64,000 bases of DNA from Serratia symbiotica. GTDB taxonomy: Bacteria > Pseudomonadota > Gammaproteobacteria > Enterobacterales > Enterobacteriaceae. Below the pieces are notes generated by a model. It was not told the DNA's origin. It searched no databases and saw only the letters and a list, made by a program, of their open reading frames with translations. Positions 32,818 through 41,669 of the stretch are shown one piece after another. Location: assembly GCA_900016775.1 (NCBI GenBank), contig LN890288.1:1-64000 (forward strand), in the 5' to 3' direction. How positions within the stretch are numbered: position 1 is the stretch's first letter; each line of letters opens with the position of its first letter. Position numbers and translations under genes: made by a program.

Positions 32818-33777
32818 ATGAAACCTGTATTTTTTATTACTATTGATACTGAAGGAGATAATCTTTGGGAAAATAATAATTGTATTTTTACACAAAATGT
32901 ATTTTTTTTGCCTCGTTTTCAAATTCTTTGTGAAAAATATCATTTATATCCAGTATATCTTACAAATTATGAAATGGTATTAAATCCAATATATGTTGAG
33001 TTTGCTCGCGATATAATTTTACGTAATGTTGGTGAAATTGGCATGCATTTGCATGCATGGAATACTCCTCCATTAATTTCATTAACTGATAATGATTGGT
33101 ATCATAAACCATATTTAATTGAATATCCTATGAATTATATGTCTTTAAAAATTGATTATATAACTAAATTATTAGAAGATACTTTTCAGGTAAAAATGTT
33201 AAGTCATCGTGCTGGTAGATGGGCTTTTAATAAATATTATGCATTATTATTATTAAAATATGGTTATCAAGTAGATTGTTCTGTAACACCAAAGATAAAT
33301 TGGAAATATATATTAGGTAACCCCAAAGGAAATGGTGGAACAGATTATCGTTATTTTCCATCACAACCTTATTTTATGGATTTATGTAATATTTCTAAAC
33401 CAGGTATTTCTAAATTATTAGAAGTACCAATGAGTATCGAATATAAAAATTCTGTATTAATAGATATATGTAAAAAAAAATATTATAAATTTTTAGGAAA
33501 AAAGTATTTTTCATCAGTAAATTGGTTACGACCTAATGGTAAAAATTTTAAAAATATGAAAAAAATAGTTAAAATATCTTTAGAAAAAGGATACCCACAT
33601 TTAGAGTTAATGTTGCATTCTTCTGAATTAATGCCTAATGGTAGTCCAACATTTAAAAATAAAAAAGATATTGAAAAATTATATTATGATTTAGAAAAAT
33701 TATTTGATTGGTTAAAACATTATACAGTTAATATGACATTATCTAAATATTATAAAAATAATTTTAAAGTAATCTAA
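32818..33777 (+). CDS. wabN: Polysaccharide deacetylase-family protein, WabN-like
   Basis: The 319-residue product shows a carbohydrate-esterase-4-like layout: an N-terminal FITIDTEGD aspartate motif, GEIGMHLHAWNTPP with the metal-binding histidines, SHRAGRWAF with the conserved arginine, and a later ELMLHSSEL histidine motif. In Klebsiella and Proteus LPS clusters WabN removes the acetyl group from the GlcNAc added by WabH, leaving a glucosamine in the outer core. The wabG- and wabH-like genes immediately across the divergent spacer support that role. There is no signal peptide, which agrees with a cytoplasmic core-modifying enzyme. Confident as a deacetylase, moderate for the exact substrate. 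Confidence 0.78.
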   Translation: MKPVFFITIDTEGDNLWENNNCIFTQNVFFLPRFQILCEKYHLYPVYLTNYEMVLNPIYVEFARDIILRNVGEIGMHLHAWNTPPLISLTDNDWYHKPYLIEYPMNYMSLKIDYITKLLEDTFQVKMLSHRAGRWAFNKYYALLLLKYGYQVDCSVTPKINWKYILGNPKGNGGTDYRYFPSQPYFMDLCNISKPGISKLLEVPMSIEYKNSVLIDICKKKYYKFLGKKYFSSVNWLRPNGKNFKNMKKIVKISLEKGYPHLELMLHSSELMPNGSPTFKNKKDIEKLYYDLEKLFDWLKHYTVNMTLSKYYKNNFKVI

Positions 33778-34315
33778 ATTTTAATAAAATATAAAATAAA
33801 AATAATTTATGAATATTATTGTTAAAATAATAATTTTTAAAATAAATTTTATATATAAATAAAATATTATTTATTAAATAATATTTTATTATATTTTTAT
33901 AAATTTATTTTATTTTGATTGTATTTATTTTTTATAAAATATTATATATTTTTATAATTTTTTTAATATATAATTTTTATGATTTTAAAAATATTTTAAT
34001 TATTAAATATATAAAAATTATATTTATATTATGTGTATTAAATCATATCATTAAATCTTATTTATATAATTCTTTTATTTTAAAATAATTTTTTTATTTA
34101 TTAAACAATGATAATTTTAGAAGATGAAGATATATTTCTTAATTATATTTTATAATATTTATATTAATTATAAATATAAAATTATTTTTTATTTTAAAAT
34201 ATTTTAAAAAATATATTTTAAATTTTTTATATTTTTAAAATAATAATATTTTTAATTAATTTTAAATTTTTAAGTAAAATATTCTTTATAAGAATTTTAT
34301 GGAGTATACATTTTT
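33778..34315. other. Intergenic stretch wabN to yjbB
   Basis: 538 A/T-rich bases without a recognisable gene; the longest ATG frame near 34108 is only about fifteen codons. The right end has a perfect ATTCTT/AAGAAT inverted repeat (34281-34295) just before the yjbB ribosome-binding site GGAG at 34301. Confidence 0.45.
34281..34295. repeat. Small palindromic hairpin upstream of yjbB
   Basis: ATTCTT at 34281-34286 is the reverse complement of AAGAAT at 34290-34295 with a TAT loop. It lies five bases before the GGAG ribosome-binding site of yjbB and could be an operator or a leader stem. No regulator can be named. Confidence 0.3.
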
Positions 34316-35914
34316 GTGTTAACCCTTCTTAACCTGCTTTCGTCTGTTTCATTGCTGGTATGGGGTACTCATATTGTACGTACTGGAATAATGAGAGTAT
34401 ATGGTTCTAATTTACGTCGTATATTAAGTAATAATATTGAAAAAAAAATATTAGCTTTTATTTCTGGAATCGGTGTTACTGCATTAGTACAAAGTAGTAA
34501 TGCTACGACATTATTGGTAATTTCATTTGTTTCACAAGGTTTGGTAGAATTAGAACCAGCATTAGTAATTATGTTAGGTGCAGATGTTGGTACTGCATTA
34601 ATGGCTCGAATATTAACTTTTGATCTTTCTTGGTTATCTCCATTATTAATTTTAATTGGTGTATTTTTATTTCTAAGTTGTAAGCAAACACGGATTGGTC
34701 ATATTGGACGTGTGAGTATTGGCTTAGGATTAATTATAATGGCTTTAGAATTAATTATTTCTGCTACTACTCCAATTACTCATGCTTCTAGTATTAAAGT
34801 ATTATTTTCATCTTTAACTGGTGATGTAATGTTAGATTCATTAACTGGTGCATTATTTACTATAATTAGTTATTCTAGTTTAGCAGTAGTACTTTTAACT
34901 GCAACTTTAGCTGCATCTGGTATAATTTCATTAAAAGTAGCATTATGTCTAGTTATTGGTGCAAATCTTGGTAGTGGTTTACTAACAATAATTAATACTA
35001 GTGGTCAAAATTCTTCTGGTCGTAGAGTAGCATTAGGTAGTTTATTATTTAAATTAATTGGATGTATATTAGTTTTTCCATTTATTATTTATTATGGTGA
35101 TATAGTTAGTCAAGTTTTTAGTAGTAATAAAGAAGCTGTAATTTATTTTCATGTATTTTATAATTTAATTCGTTGTTTTATGTTAATTCCTTTTACTAAA
35201 ATTATGGCTAATTTATGTAATGTATTAATTACAGAAATATCAGTTGATAATGTATATTTTAGACCTAGATATTTAGATGCTAGTTCATTAAACATCCCAA
35301 CATTAGCATTAGCTAATGCAGCACGTGAAACTTTACGTATGGGTGATATTATAGAATATATGATGATATTACATAGAGAAGTATTACATGGTAAATTTGA
35401 ACAAGATAAAGAAATACGTCGACTTGATGATGATGTTGATGTATTATATACAGCGATTAAATTATATTTAGCACAAATTCAAAGAGAAGATCTTGGAGAA
35501 GAAGATTCTCATCATTGGGCTGAAATTATTGATATGGCTCTTAATCTAGAGCAAGCAGGTGATATTATTGAACGTATGACTTCTGATATTTTAGTAAAAT
35601 CACATGCAACACGTAGAGAATTTTCATCTGATGGTTTATTAGAATTAAATATTTTATATGATTGTTTAATAGATAATTTTCGTTTAAGTTTATCAGTTTT
35701 TTTATCTAGTGATATAGCGAGTGCTAAAAAATTAAGGCGTGCAAAACATCGTTTTTGTATTTTAGATCGTCGTTATGCATATGCACATGTTGATCGTTTA
35801 CATAAACAAAATGTACAAAGTATAGAAACTAGTTCATTACATCTTGGATTATTAGGTGATATGAAACGATTAAATTCACTTTTTTGTGCGGTAGCACATA
35901 ATGTATTAGATTAA
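34316..35914 (+). CDS. yjbB: Na+/phosphate cotransporter-family protein with PhoU-like domain (YjbB)
   Basis: Inner-membrane protein of the NptA/PNaS family; the E. coli homologue YjbB has been linked to phosphate export. The 532-residue product aligns with E. coli YjbB along its length (about 543). Two inverted membrane repeats carry the QSS motif (GVTALVQSSNATTLL) and the matching second-half block YSSLAVVLLTATLAASG, with GADVGTALMAR and GANLGSGL. A C-terminal PhoU-like helical domain runs from about residue 330. The start is GTG at 34316 with GGAG eleven bases upstream. The first 19 codons are unusual: by my count 25 of 57 bases are G/C, including CTG, TCG, ACC and AAC codons that are rare elsewhere here. 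It is a phosphate-flux counterpart to pit. Confidence 0.95.
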   Translation: MLTLLNLLSSVSLLVWGTHIVRTGIMRVYGSNLRRILSNNIEKKILAFISGIGVTALVQSSNATTLLVISFVSQGLVELEPALVIMLGADVGTALMARILTFDLSWLSPLLILIGVFLFLSCKQTRIGHIGRVSIGLGLIIMALELIISATTPITHASSIKVLFSSLTGDVMLDSLTGALFTIISYSSLAVVLLTATLAASGIISLKVALCLVIGANLGSGLLTIINTSGQNSSGRRVALGSLLFKLIGCILVFPFIIYYGDIVSQVFSSNKEAVIYFHVFYNLIRCFMLIPFTKIMANLCNVLITEISVDNVYFRPRYLDASSLNIPTLALANAARETLRMGDIIEYMMILHREVLHGKFEQDKEIRRLDDDVDVLYTAIKLYLAQIQREDLGEEDSHHWAEIIDMALNLEQAGDIIERMTSDILVKSHATRREFSSDGLLELNILYDCLIDNFRLSLSVFLSSDIASAKKLRRAKHRFCILDRRYAYAHVDRLHKQNVQSIETSSLHLGLLGDMKRLNSLFCAVAHNVLD

Positions 35915-35998
35915 AAATAAAAAAATAATAAAATATTATAAAAAATAAATTATATATAATAAATATAATTATTTAGTATATTTATATCATTAAAAATA

Positions 35999-37375
35999 TT
36001 AATTTTTTTTTTCAAAAATATTATAATGTAAAGTTTTAATTATTAATTCAGCATCTTTTTTATGTACTAAAAAAAATAAATTATAATTATTAGAAATATA
36101 ATATATCATACGAATATTGAAAGGATGTAAAATTTTTAATATATTATTATATATATTAGAATTTTTAGATAAATAATTTCCAATTAAAGTTATTAATGTA
36201 AGATTTTTTTCTATTTTTAATTGACATATTGAAGATAGTTTTTTAAATAATGAATTAATTAATAATTTTTTAGTAAAAAATGTATAATTATTAGTATCTA
36301 TAGTAAATATTATATTTAATTTTGAGGTAGTAATTAAATTAATTGATATATCATATATAGTTAATATTTTAAATATTTCATTAATAAATCCATTATTATA
36401 AAATATATTTAAACTACGTAATGTTAAAAGAATTTGTTGATGACGTAGAGTAAGTGCACGAAACATGGGTGAATTTTTAATAGTTTTACATATTAATGTA
36501 CCACCAGAATTTGGTTGTTTACTAGAACCAATAAATATTGGAATATTACTTCGTAATGCTGGTAATAATGTAGAAGGATGTAATATTTTTGCACCATAAA
36601 TTGCCATTTCTTTTGCTTCTTTAAAAGTTATTTTATTAATACGTTTGGCTAATGGTACTATATGAGGATCAGTAGTATAAATACCTGATACATCTGTCCA
36701 AATATTAACTTGACTTACATGTAAAGCTTCACCTAATAACATAGCTGTATAATCACTACCATTACGTCCTAATGTAGTAGTACGACCATTTTTATCACTA
36801 CCAATAAAACCTTGAGTTACTATTAAATATTTGTTTAAATATGGTTTTAATAATGCTTGAGTTAATATATGTAATATAAATCTATTTGGTTTAGCATAAC
36901 CAAAATTATCATTAGTACGCATTATTTTTCGTATATCAAACCATTTAACTTTTATATTACGATTGCGTAATATTTCTACAAATAATAAAGTTGACATAAG
37001 TTCTCCATAACTCATTAATTCATCAATTAATATTGGAGAATTAGCTAATTTTAAAGATTTTGATAATATATTAATTTTTTTTAGTATATAATCAATTTTT
37101 TTTCGGATAAGTATTGGTGAATTAATATGATTTAATATATTATATTGAATATATTTAATTTTATTAAAAAAAGCATTTTTTTGATTAGAATCACATTTTT
37201 TTGTAAGAGAAATAAGAAGATTAGTAACATTAGCTGAAGCAGATAATACTACTAAACGTATTTTAGGATTATAAATAATTAAATTTATACTACGATTCAT
37301 AGCTATAAAATCTGCAACACTGGTACCACCAAATTTAGCTATTATAATAGAATTTTTTGGTACTATTTGAATCAT
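35999..37375 (-). CDS. lysC: Lysine-sensitive aspartokinase III
   Basis: Phosphorylates aspartate, the first step toward diaminopimelate and lysine. The product has KFGGTSVADF at the N-terminus, VVLSASANVTNLL, DELMSYGELMSTLLFVEIL, the catalytic TTLGRNGSDYTAMLLGEAL, DVSGIYTTDP, and two C-terminal ACT domains (LNIFYNNGFINEIF, DISINLITTSKLNI). The similarity is to E. coli LysC (449 residues), not to the bifunctional ThrA/MetL. I place the start at ATG 37375 (458 residues). It has GAGG six bases upstream and gives an N-terminus close to E. coli's, whereas the in-frame ATG at 37435 lies at the predicted transcription start. It forms a conserved neighbourhood with yjbB and pgi. Dihydrodipicolinate reductase (dapB) is 2.2 kb away. 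Confidence 0.95.
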   Translation of the reverse strand: MIQIVPKNSIIIAKFGGTSVADFIAMNRSINLIIYNPKIRLVVLSASANVTNLLISLTKKCDSNQKNAFFNKIKYIQYNILNHINSPILIRKKIDYILKKINILSKSLKLANSPILIDELMSYGELMSTLLFVEILRNRNIKVKWFDIRKIMRTNDNFGYAKPNRFILHILTQALLKPYLNKYLIVTQGFIGSDKNGRTTTLGRNGSDYTAMLLGEALHVSQVNIWTDVSGIYTTDPHIVPLAKRINKITFKEAKEMAIYGAKILHPSTLLPALRSNIPIFIGSSKQPNSGGTLICKTIKNSPMFRALTLRHQQILLTLRSLNIFYNNGFINEIFKILTIYDISINLITTSKLNIIFTIDTNNYTFFTKKLLINSLFKKLSSICQLKIEKNLTLITLIGNYLSKNSNIYNNILKILHPFNIRMIYYISNNYNLFFLVHKKDAELIIKTLHYNIFEKKN

Positions 37376-37433
37376 ATAAAGCCTCGTATTAAGAATGCTA
37401 TCTAAGGATGGCATCTTATAGCCAAGCGCTTTC
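37376..37433 (-). promoter_or_regulatory. Short GC-richer structured leader of lysC
   Basis: Between the predicted transcription start and the lysC ATG lie about 58 bases that are far less A/T-rich than any nearby spacer: I count 23 G/C in the 60 bases 37376-37435. Read on the minus strand, GCTAT (37422-37418) can pair with ATAGC (37401-37397), extended by AAG/CTT past a two-base bulge around an eight-base loop. AAAGC (37432-37428) can pair with GCTTT (37382-37378), which sits between the GAGG ribosome-binding site and the ATG. E. coli lysC has a lysine riboswitch here, but this leader is too short to be that aptamer. A replacement or remnant control element is inference. Confidence 0.45.
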
Positions 37434-37439
37434 ATTTTA

Positions 37440-37448
37440 ATTATAGCA
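37440..37448 (-). promoter_or_regulatory. Extended -10 promoter of lysC
   Basis: On the minus strand TGCTATAAT (37448 down to 37440) is a perfect extended -10 element (TGnTATAAT). No good -35 box stands 16-18 bases upstream, which is acceptable for this promoter class. The predicted start is near 37433, leaving a leader of about 58 bases before the lysC ATG. Confidence 0.6.
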
Positions 37449-37914
37449 TATAGATTAATAACAAGTTTTTTTTTATATTACAAGTATTTTATTTTTTATT
37501 GATTTATATAAATTATATTAAATTTTTTAAAAAAAAACATAAATTTTTAATTATATATTTTAATATTTTAAATTAATATTAGATAATATTAATTTAAATA
37601 ATTTTTAAAATTTTAAAATAAAAATAAATTTAGTTAATTTATTTTTATAATATTAAGATATTTATTTAAGTATAATATTAATATTATATAAGTATATAAT
37701 ATTATATTAATTTATTTTATTATTTTTTTTATATTTAATCTATATTTTTATATCTTTTAATTATATTTTATATAGTAGTATAATATTTTATATAAAGATG
37801 ATAAAGTAAAGTTAAATTTTATTATTTTTTTTTAAATAAAAATATTATTTTTATTACAATATTAAGATAAAATTAAATTATTTATATATTAATTCTGAAA
37901 ATTTAAAAAATATT
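37449..37914. other. Intergenic stretch lysC to pgi
   Basis: About 465 A/T-rich bases between divergent genes, with no gene. The left end belongs to the lysC promoter. No pgi ribosome-binding site or promoter stands out before the ATG at 37915. Confidence 0.45.
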
Positions 37915-39561
37915 ATGAAAAATATTAATCCTACTCATACTGTTGCTTGGAAAGATTTAAAAAAACATTTTTTACAAATAAAAGATATTTGTATTACTTC
38001 TTTATTTGAACAAGATATAGATCGTTTTTCTAAATTTTCTGCTGTATTTAATAATCAAATATTAATAGATTTTTCTAAAAATAGAATTACTACTGAAACT
38101 TTAGAAAAATTACAAGCATTAGCAAAAGAAACTGAATTAGAAGATGCAATATCATCAATGTTTTCTGGTAAAAAAATAAATTATACTGAAAATCGTGCAG
38201 TTCTTCATATTGCATTACGTAATTGTAGTAATCGTCCTATTTTCGTTGATGGTAAAAATGTTATGTTAGAAGTTAATTCAGTATTAAGTAAAATGAAGAA
38301 TTTTTGTAATAAAGTTATTAATGGTGATTGGAAAGGATATACCGGTAAAACAATTACGGATATAGTAAATATTGGTATTGGTGGTTCTGATTTAGGTCCT
38401 TATATGGTAACAGAAGCATTACGTCCTTATAAAAATCATTTAAATATGCATTTTGTTTCTAATATTGATGGTACTCATATTGCCGAAACATTAAAATATA
38501 TAAATCCAGAAGTTACTTTATTTCTTATTGCTTCTAAAACTTTTACTACTCAAGAAACTATGACAAATGCTTATACTGCTCGTAATTGGTTTTTGTCTTA
38601 TGCTTTAAATGAAAAATATATAGAAAATCATTTTATAGCGCTTTCTACTAATGTAAATGAAGTAGTTAAATTTGGAATTAATGTTAAAAATATGTTTGAA
38701 TTTTGGGATTGGGTAGGTGGTCGTTATTCTTTATGGTCATCAATTGGTTTATCCATTGCATTATCAATTGGTTATGAAAATTTTGAAGAATTAAGAAGTG
38801 GTGCATATGAGATGGATAAACATTTTAAAAAAACTCCATTAAATAAAAATTTACCAGTTTTATTAGCTCTTATTGGTATATGGTATAATAATTTTTTTGG
38901 TGCAGAAACTGAAGCTATTTTACCATATGATCAATATTTACATCGTTTTGCTGCTTATTTTCAACAAGGTAATATGGAATCAAATGGTAAATGTATTGAT
39001 CGTAATGGAAATCGAGTTACGTATCAAACTGGTCCTATTATTTGGGGAGAACCAGGTACTAATGGTCAACATGCATTTTATCAATTTATTCATCAAGGAA
39101 CAAAATTAATTCCTTGTGATTTTATTGCCCCTGTAATTAGTCATAATCCTTTAAATGATCATCATATTAAATTATTATCAAATTTTTTCGCTCAAACTGA
39201 AGCTTTAGCATTTTCTAAATCATCAGATGTGGTTAAATCTGAATTTATAGCTAATGGAAAAAATATAGAAGATATGAAACATATAATACCATTTAAAGTA
39301 TTTGAAGGTAATCATCCTACTAATTCTATTTTATTACGTAAAATTACTCCATTTAGTTTAGGTAGTTTAATTGCATTATATGAACATAAAATATTTACAC
39401 AAGGTATTATTTTAAATATTTTTAGTTTTGATCAATGGGGTGTTGAATTAGGTAAAGAATTAGCTAATCGAATTTTACCGGAATTAGAAGGTATACAAAA
39501 AATTAATAGTCATGATAGTTCTACTAATTCTCTTATAAATTATTTTAAAAAATGGCGTTAA
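37915..39561 (+). CDS. pgi: Glucose-6-phosphate isomerase
   Basis: Interconverts glucose-6-phosphate and fructose-6-phosphate, linking glycolysis to the pentose phosphate pathway (gnd) and amino-sugar synthesis (glmS). The 548-residue product is one residue short of E. coli. It shows [27 protein letters not shown], the signature [15 protein letters not shown], the substrate-contact block [27 protein letters not shown] and [13 protein letters not shown] near the C-terminus, with the catalytic Glu, His and Lys regions intact. It lies close to lysC and yjbB, the same neighbourhood as in E. coli but with the intervening genes lost. Confidence 0.98.
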   Translation: MKNINPTHTVAWKDLKKHFLQIKDICITSLFEQDIDRFSKFSAVFNNQILIDFSKNRITTETLEKLQALAKETELEDAISSMFSGKKINYTENRAVLHIALRNCSNRPIFVDGKNVMLEVNSVLSKMKNFCNKVINGDWKGYTGKTITDIVNIGIGGSDLGPYMVTEALRPYKNHLNMHFVSNIDGTHIAETLKYINPEVTLFLIASKTFTTQETMTNAYTARNWFLSYALNEKYIENHFIALSTNVNEVVKFGINVKNMFEFWDWVGGRYSLWSSIGLSIALSIGYENFEELRSGAYEMDKHFKKTPLNKNLPVLLALIGIWYNNFFGAETEAILPYDQYLHRFAAYFQQGNMESNGKCIDRNGNRVTYQTGPIIWGEPGTNGQHAFYQFIHQGTKLIPCDFIAPVISHNPLNDHHIKLLSNFFAQTEALAFSKSSDVVKSEFIANGKNIEDMKHIIPFKVFEGNHPTNSILLRKITPFSLGSLIALYEHKIFTQGIILNIFSFDQWGVELGKELANRILPELEGIQKINSHDSSTNSLINYFKKWR

Positions 39562-39591
39562 TTATTTAATTATTTTTTTTAAAAATTTTTA

Positions 39592-40410
39592 TTAAAAATT
39601 AATATTTAGTACGTCTTTCATACTAAAAAATCCTTTTCCACGATTATGAAGCCATATTGCGGCATGTATTGCACCAATAGCAAAAATTGAACGATTAGAA
39701 GTTTTATGAATAATTTGTAATTGTTCTCCTAGATTATTAAATATAACAATATGTTCACCAAGAACATCTTTAATACGAAAGCTTGTAAATTTAATGTTTT
39801 TAAATTTTTTTTTATTAATATATTTTTGTTTAGTATATGTTGTATAATCTTTTAATTGATATCCTAATGTTTTAGATATTATTTTTCCTATTTTTAATGC
39901 AGTACCTGATGGAGTATCTTTTTTATATTTATGATGTGTTTCAATTATTTCTATATCGCTATTTTTACCAATAATTTCAGTGGTTTTTTTTAATAAATTT
40001 ATCATTAAATTTACACTAATACTAAAGTTAGGAGAATATAAAACACCAATATGTTTTGCTGCATTATAAATGATTTTTTTATTAATTTCATTAAATCCAG
40101 TAGTGCCAATAATAATTGGTTTATTTTCTTGAATGCAAAAATTTAAATATTTTAAAGTACCAGATGGAGAAGTAAAATCAATTAAAATATCGAATTTTTT
40201 TTCTATTTCTTTTAAATTATTACACAATGGAATACCTATTTTTTTAATACCTATTAATTCACCAATATCTATTCCAATAAGATTAGAATTTTTATGTGTT
40301 AATGCTGCTGCTAATATTACATTTTTTGTTTTTTGTATAGTTCGAATTAAATTCTGTCCCATACGACCATTAGCACCTGTAATTGCTATACGAATTTTTG
40401 AATTATTCAT
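39592..40410 (-). CDS. dapB: 4-hydroxy-tetrahydrodipicolinate reductase
   Basis: NAD(P)H-dependent reductase of the diaminopimelate/lysine pathway. The 272-residue product equals the E. coli length (273). It has the N-terminal nucleotide-binding motif ITGANGRMGQNLIR, DFTSPSGTLKYL, GTTGFNE, and the catalytic signature EIIETHHKYKKDTPSGTALKIG, where the paired histidines and the lysine act in catalysis. It converges with pgi across 30 bases. With lysC it indicates that meso-diaminopimelate for peptidoglycan, and perhaps lysine, is made by this organism; dapA, dapD, dapE and dapF are outside the window. Confidence 0.97.
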   Translation of the reverse strand: MNNSKIRIAITGANGRMGQNLIRTIQKTKNVILAAALTHKNSNLIGIDIGELIGIKKIGIPLCNNLKEIEKKFDILIDFTSPSGTLKYLNFCIQENKPIIIGTTGFNEINKKIIYNAAKHIGVLYSPNFSISVNLMINLLKKTTEIIGKNSDIEIIETHHKYKKDTPSGTALKIGKIISKTLGYQLKDYTTYTKQKYINKKKFKNIKFTSFRIKDVLGEHIVIFNNLGEQLQIIHKTSNRSIFAIGAIHAAIWLHNRGKGFFSMKDVLNINF

Positions 40411-40585
40411 TTTGATTTAAATTTTATTTTAAGATTTAATATTATATATATAAATATTATTAATTTTTTAATAAAGATTATTTTTATTTATTATATGATA
40501 TATTTTATTTTTAAATATATTAGTAATTTATATTAATTTAATATATTAATTTTAATTATTACTTTTAATTTTTATTATTCGTTTC

Positions 40586-40618
40586 TTGACATTATATAAA
40601 ATTAACTCATAATATAAT
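40586..40618 (+). promoter_or_regulatory. Promoter upstream of tRNA-Trp
   Basis: A perfect -35 box TTGACA lies at 40586-40591. A TAATAT box at 40610-40615 is spaced 18 bases away, and an overlapping perfect TATAAT at 40613-40618 is spaced 21. The tRNA starts 66 bases further on, so some leader would be removed in processing. Which -10 is used cannot be decided from sequence. Confidence 0.6.
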
Positions 40619-40683
40619 TATAAAATTTTATTTATTTTAAAAATAAAATTTATATTAATAAAAAACAAAATTTAATATATTAT

Positions 40684-40759
40684 AGGGGCGTAGCTCAATT
40701 GGTAGAGTACCGGTCTCCAAAACCGGATGTCGTGAGTTCAATTCTCTCCGCCCCTGCCA
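40684..40759 (+). tRNA. tRNA-Trp (CCA)
   Basis: A complete cloverleaf. The acceptor arm AGGGGCG pairs with CGCCCCT; the D arm is GCTCAATTGGTAGAGT; the anticodon arm is CCGGTCTCCAAAACCGG with anticodon CCA; and the T arm has GAGTTCAATTCTC. The genomic CCA end is present (40757-40759). It is close to the E. coli gene. It matters for reading the coaBC pseudogene, because TGG codons are clearly still decoded as tryptophan. Confidence 0.97.
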
Positions 40760-40869
40760 TATATTATAATAATTTTATTTTTATTTATAAAATTTATTAT
40801 ATTAATTTAATTATAATATTTTTTAATAATTTTTTATATATAATAAAATAATTTATTATAGGTATAATT

Positions 40870-41202
40870 ATGTATGAAATTTTTATGATATTTTTTTTAT
40901 TAATTTCAATTTGGTTAATTATTTGTATTATGTTGCAACAAGATAAAGATGTTGAAGCAGGTATTTCTTTAGGAACAGGTACTTCTGGTATTTTATTTGG
41001 TGCAAATCATTCTAGTAGTTATATAACTCGTATTACTGTAATTTTAGCAATTTTATTTTTTATTATTAGTTTAATTTTAGGTAATATGAGTAGTAATCAA
41101 AATAAAATTAATAATAAATGGGAAAATTTAGATCATATAGAAACTTCTAATAAAACTATTAACCCATTATCCTCTTCTATATCTAATAGTGATATTCCTT
41201 AA
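40870..41202 (+). CDS. secG: Preprotein translocase subunit SecG
   Basis: Small auxiliary subunit of the SecYEG protein-export channel. The 110-residue product equals the E. coli length. It has two hydrophobic segments (about residues 2-22 and 54-72) separated by the conserved cytoplasmic loop IMLQQDKDVEAGISLGTGTSG and LFGANHSSS, and a polar Ser/Asn-rich tail. It is followed by a tRNA-Leu (GAG) gene, the same pairing as secG-leuU in E. coli, which supports the assignment. AGG precedes the ATG at 40870. Confidence 0.95.
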   Translation: MYEIFMIFFLLISIWLIICIMLQQDKDVEAGISLGTGTSGILFGANHSSSYITRITVILAILFFIISLILGNMSSNQNKINNKWENLDHIETSNKTINPLSSSISNSDIP

Positions 41203-41227
41203 TAATAAATTATTAAATATTTTTAAT

Positions 41228-41311
41228 ACCGAGGTGGTGAAATAGGTAGACACGCTATCTTGAGGTGGTAGTGCCATAATAGGTTTATGGGTTCGAATCC
41301 CATCCTCGGTA
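41228..41311 (+). tRNA. tRNA-Leu (GAG)
   Basis: A class II tRNA with a long variable arm. The acceptor ACCGAGG pairs with CCTCGGT. The anticodon arm is CTATC-TTGAGGT-GGTAG with anticodon GAG, reading CTC/CTT leucine codons, and the T arm has GGGTTCGAATCCC. The sequence after the discriminator A is TCA, so the CCA end is not encoded and must be added enzymatically. It directly follows secG, as leuU does in E. coli, and is probably cotranscribed with it. Confidence 0.95.
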
Positions 41312-41669
41312 TCAAATATTATTAATTTATAAAAAATATTTAATAATAATAAATATAAAATATTAAATATATATAGTATGAATAATTTTTATAAATTAAT
41401 TTAAATGTTATATAATATTTTTTTATTATATAATGATTATTTTTATAAATAAAATTAATTATATTTTTAATATTTATTAATGAATATTAAAATAAATAAT
41501 AATGTTTTTATAAATTTAATAATTTTATATAAAAATTTTAAAAATAATATTTTATATAAATTTAAAAAAAAAATTAATATTTAATTATTTTATATTTATA
41601 TATTAATTTTTATATTTTTATTGATGAATAGAAAGATTAATATCTTTTATTATAAGAGTATATATTAAG
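41312..41669. other. Intergenic stretch after tRNA-Leu
   Basis: 358 nearly pure A/T bases without a gene or recognisable structured RNA. No clear terminator follows the tRNA. Confidence 0.45.

Noticed and set aside
37376..37435. N-terminal extension of LysC starting at ATG 37435
   Set aside because: The predicted transcription start coincides with that ATG, the extension has no counterpart in E. coli LysC, and a GAGG site six bases before ATG 37375 gives the expected N-terminus.
37376..37914. Complete lysine riboswitch upstream of lysC
   Set aside because: The G/C-containing leader is only about 60 bases and I could not find the L-box conserved segments further upstream, where the sequence is almost pure A/T.
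38873..39109. Plus-strand open frame of 78 codons inside pgi
   Set aside because: It is an alternative frame of a fully conserved gene.
40133..40420. Plus-strand open frame of 95 codons
   Set aside because: Antisense to dapB; its sequence follows from dapB codons.
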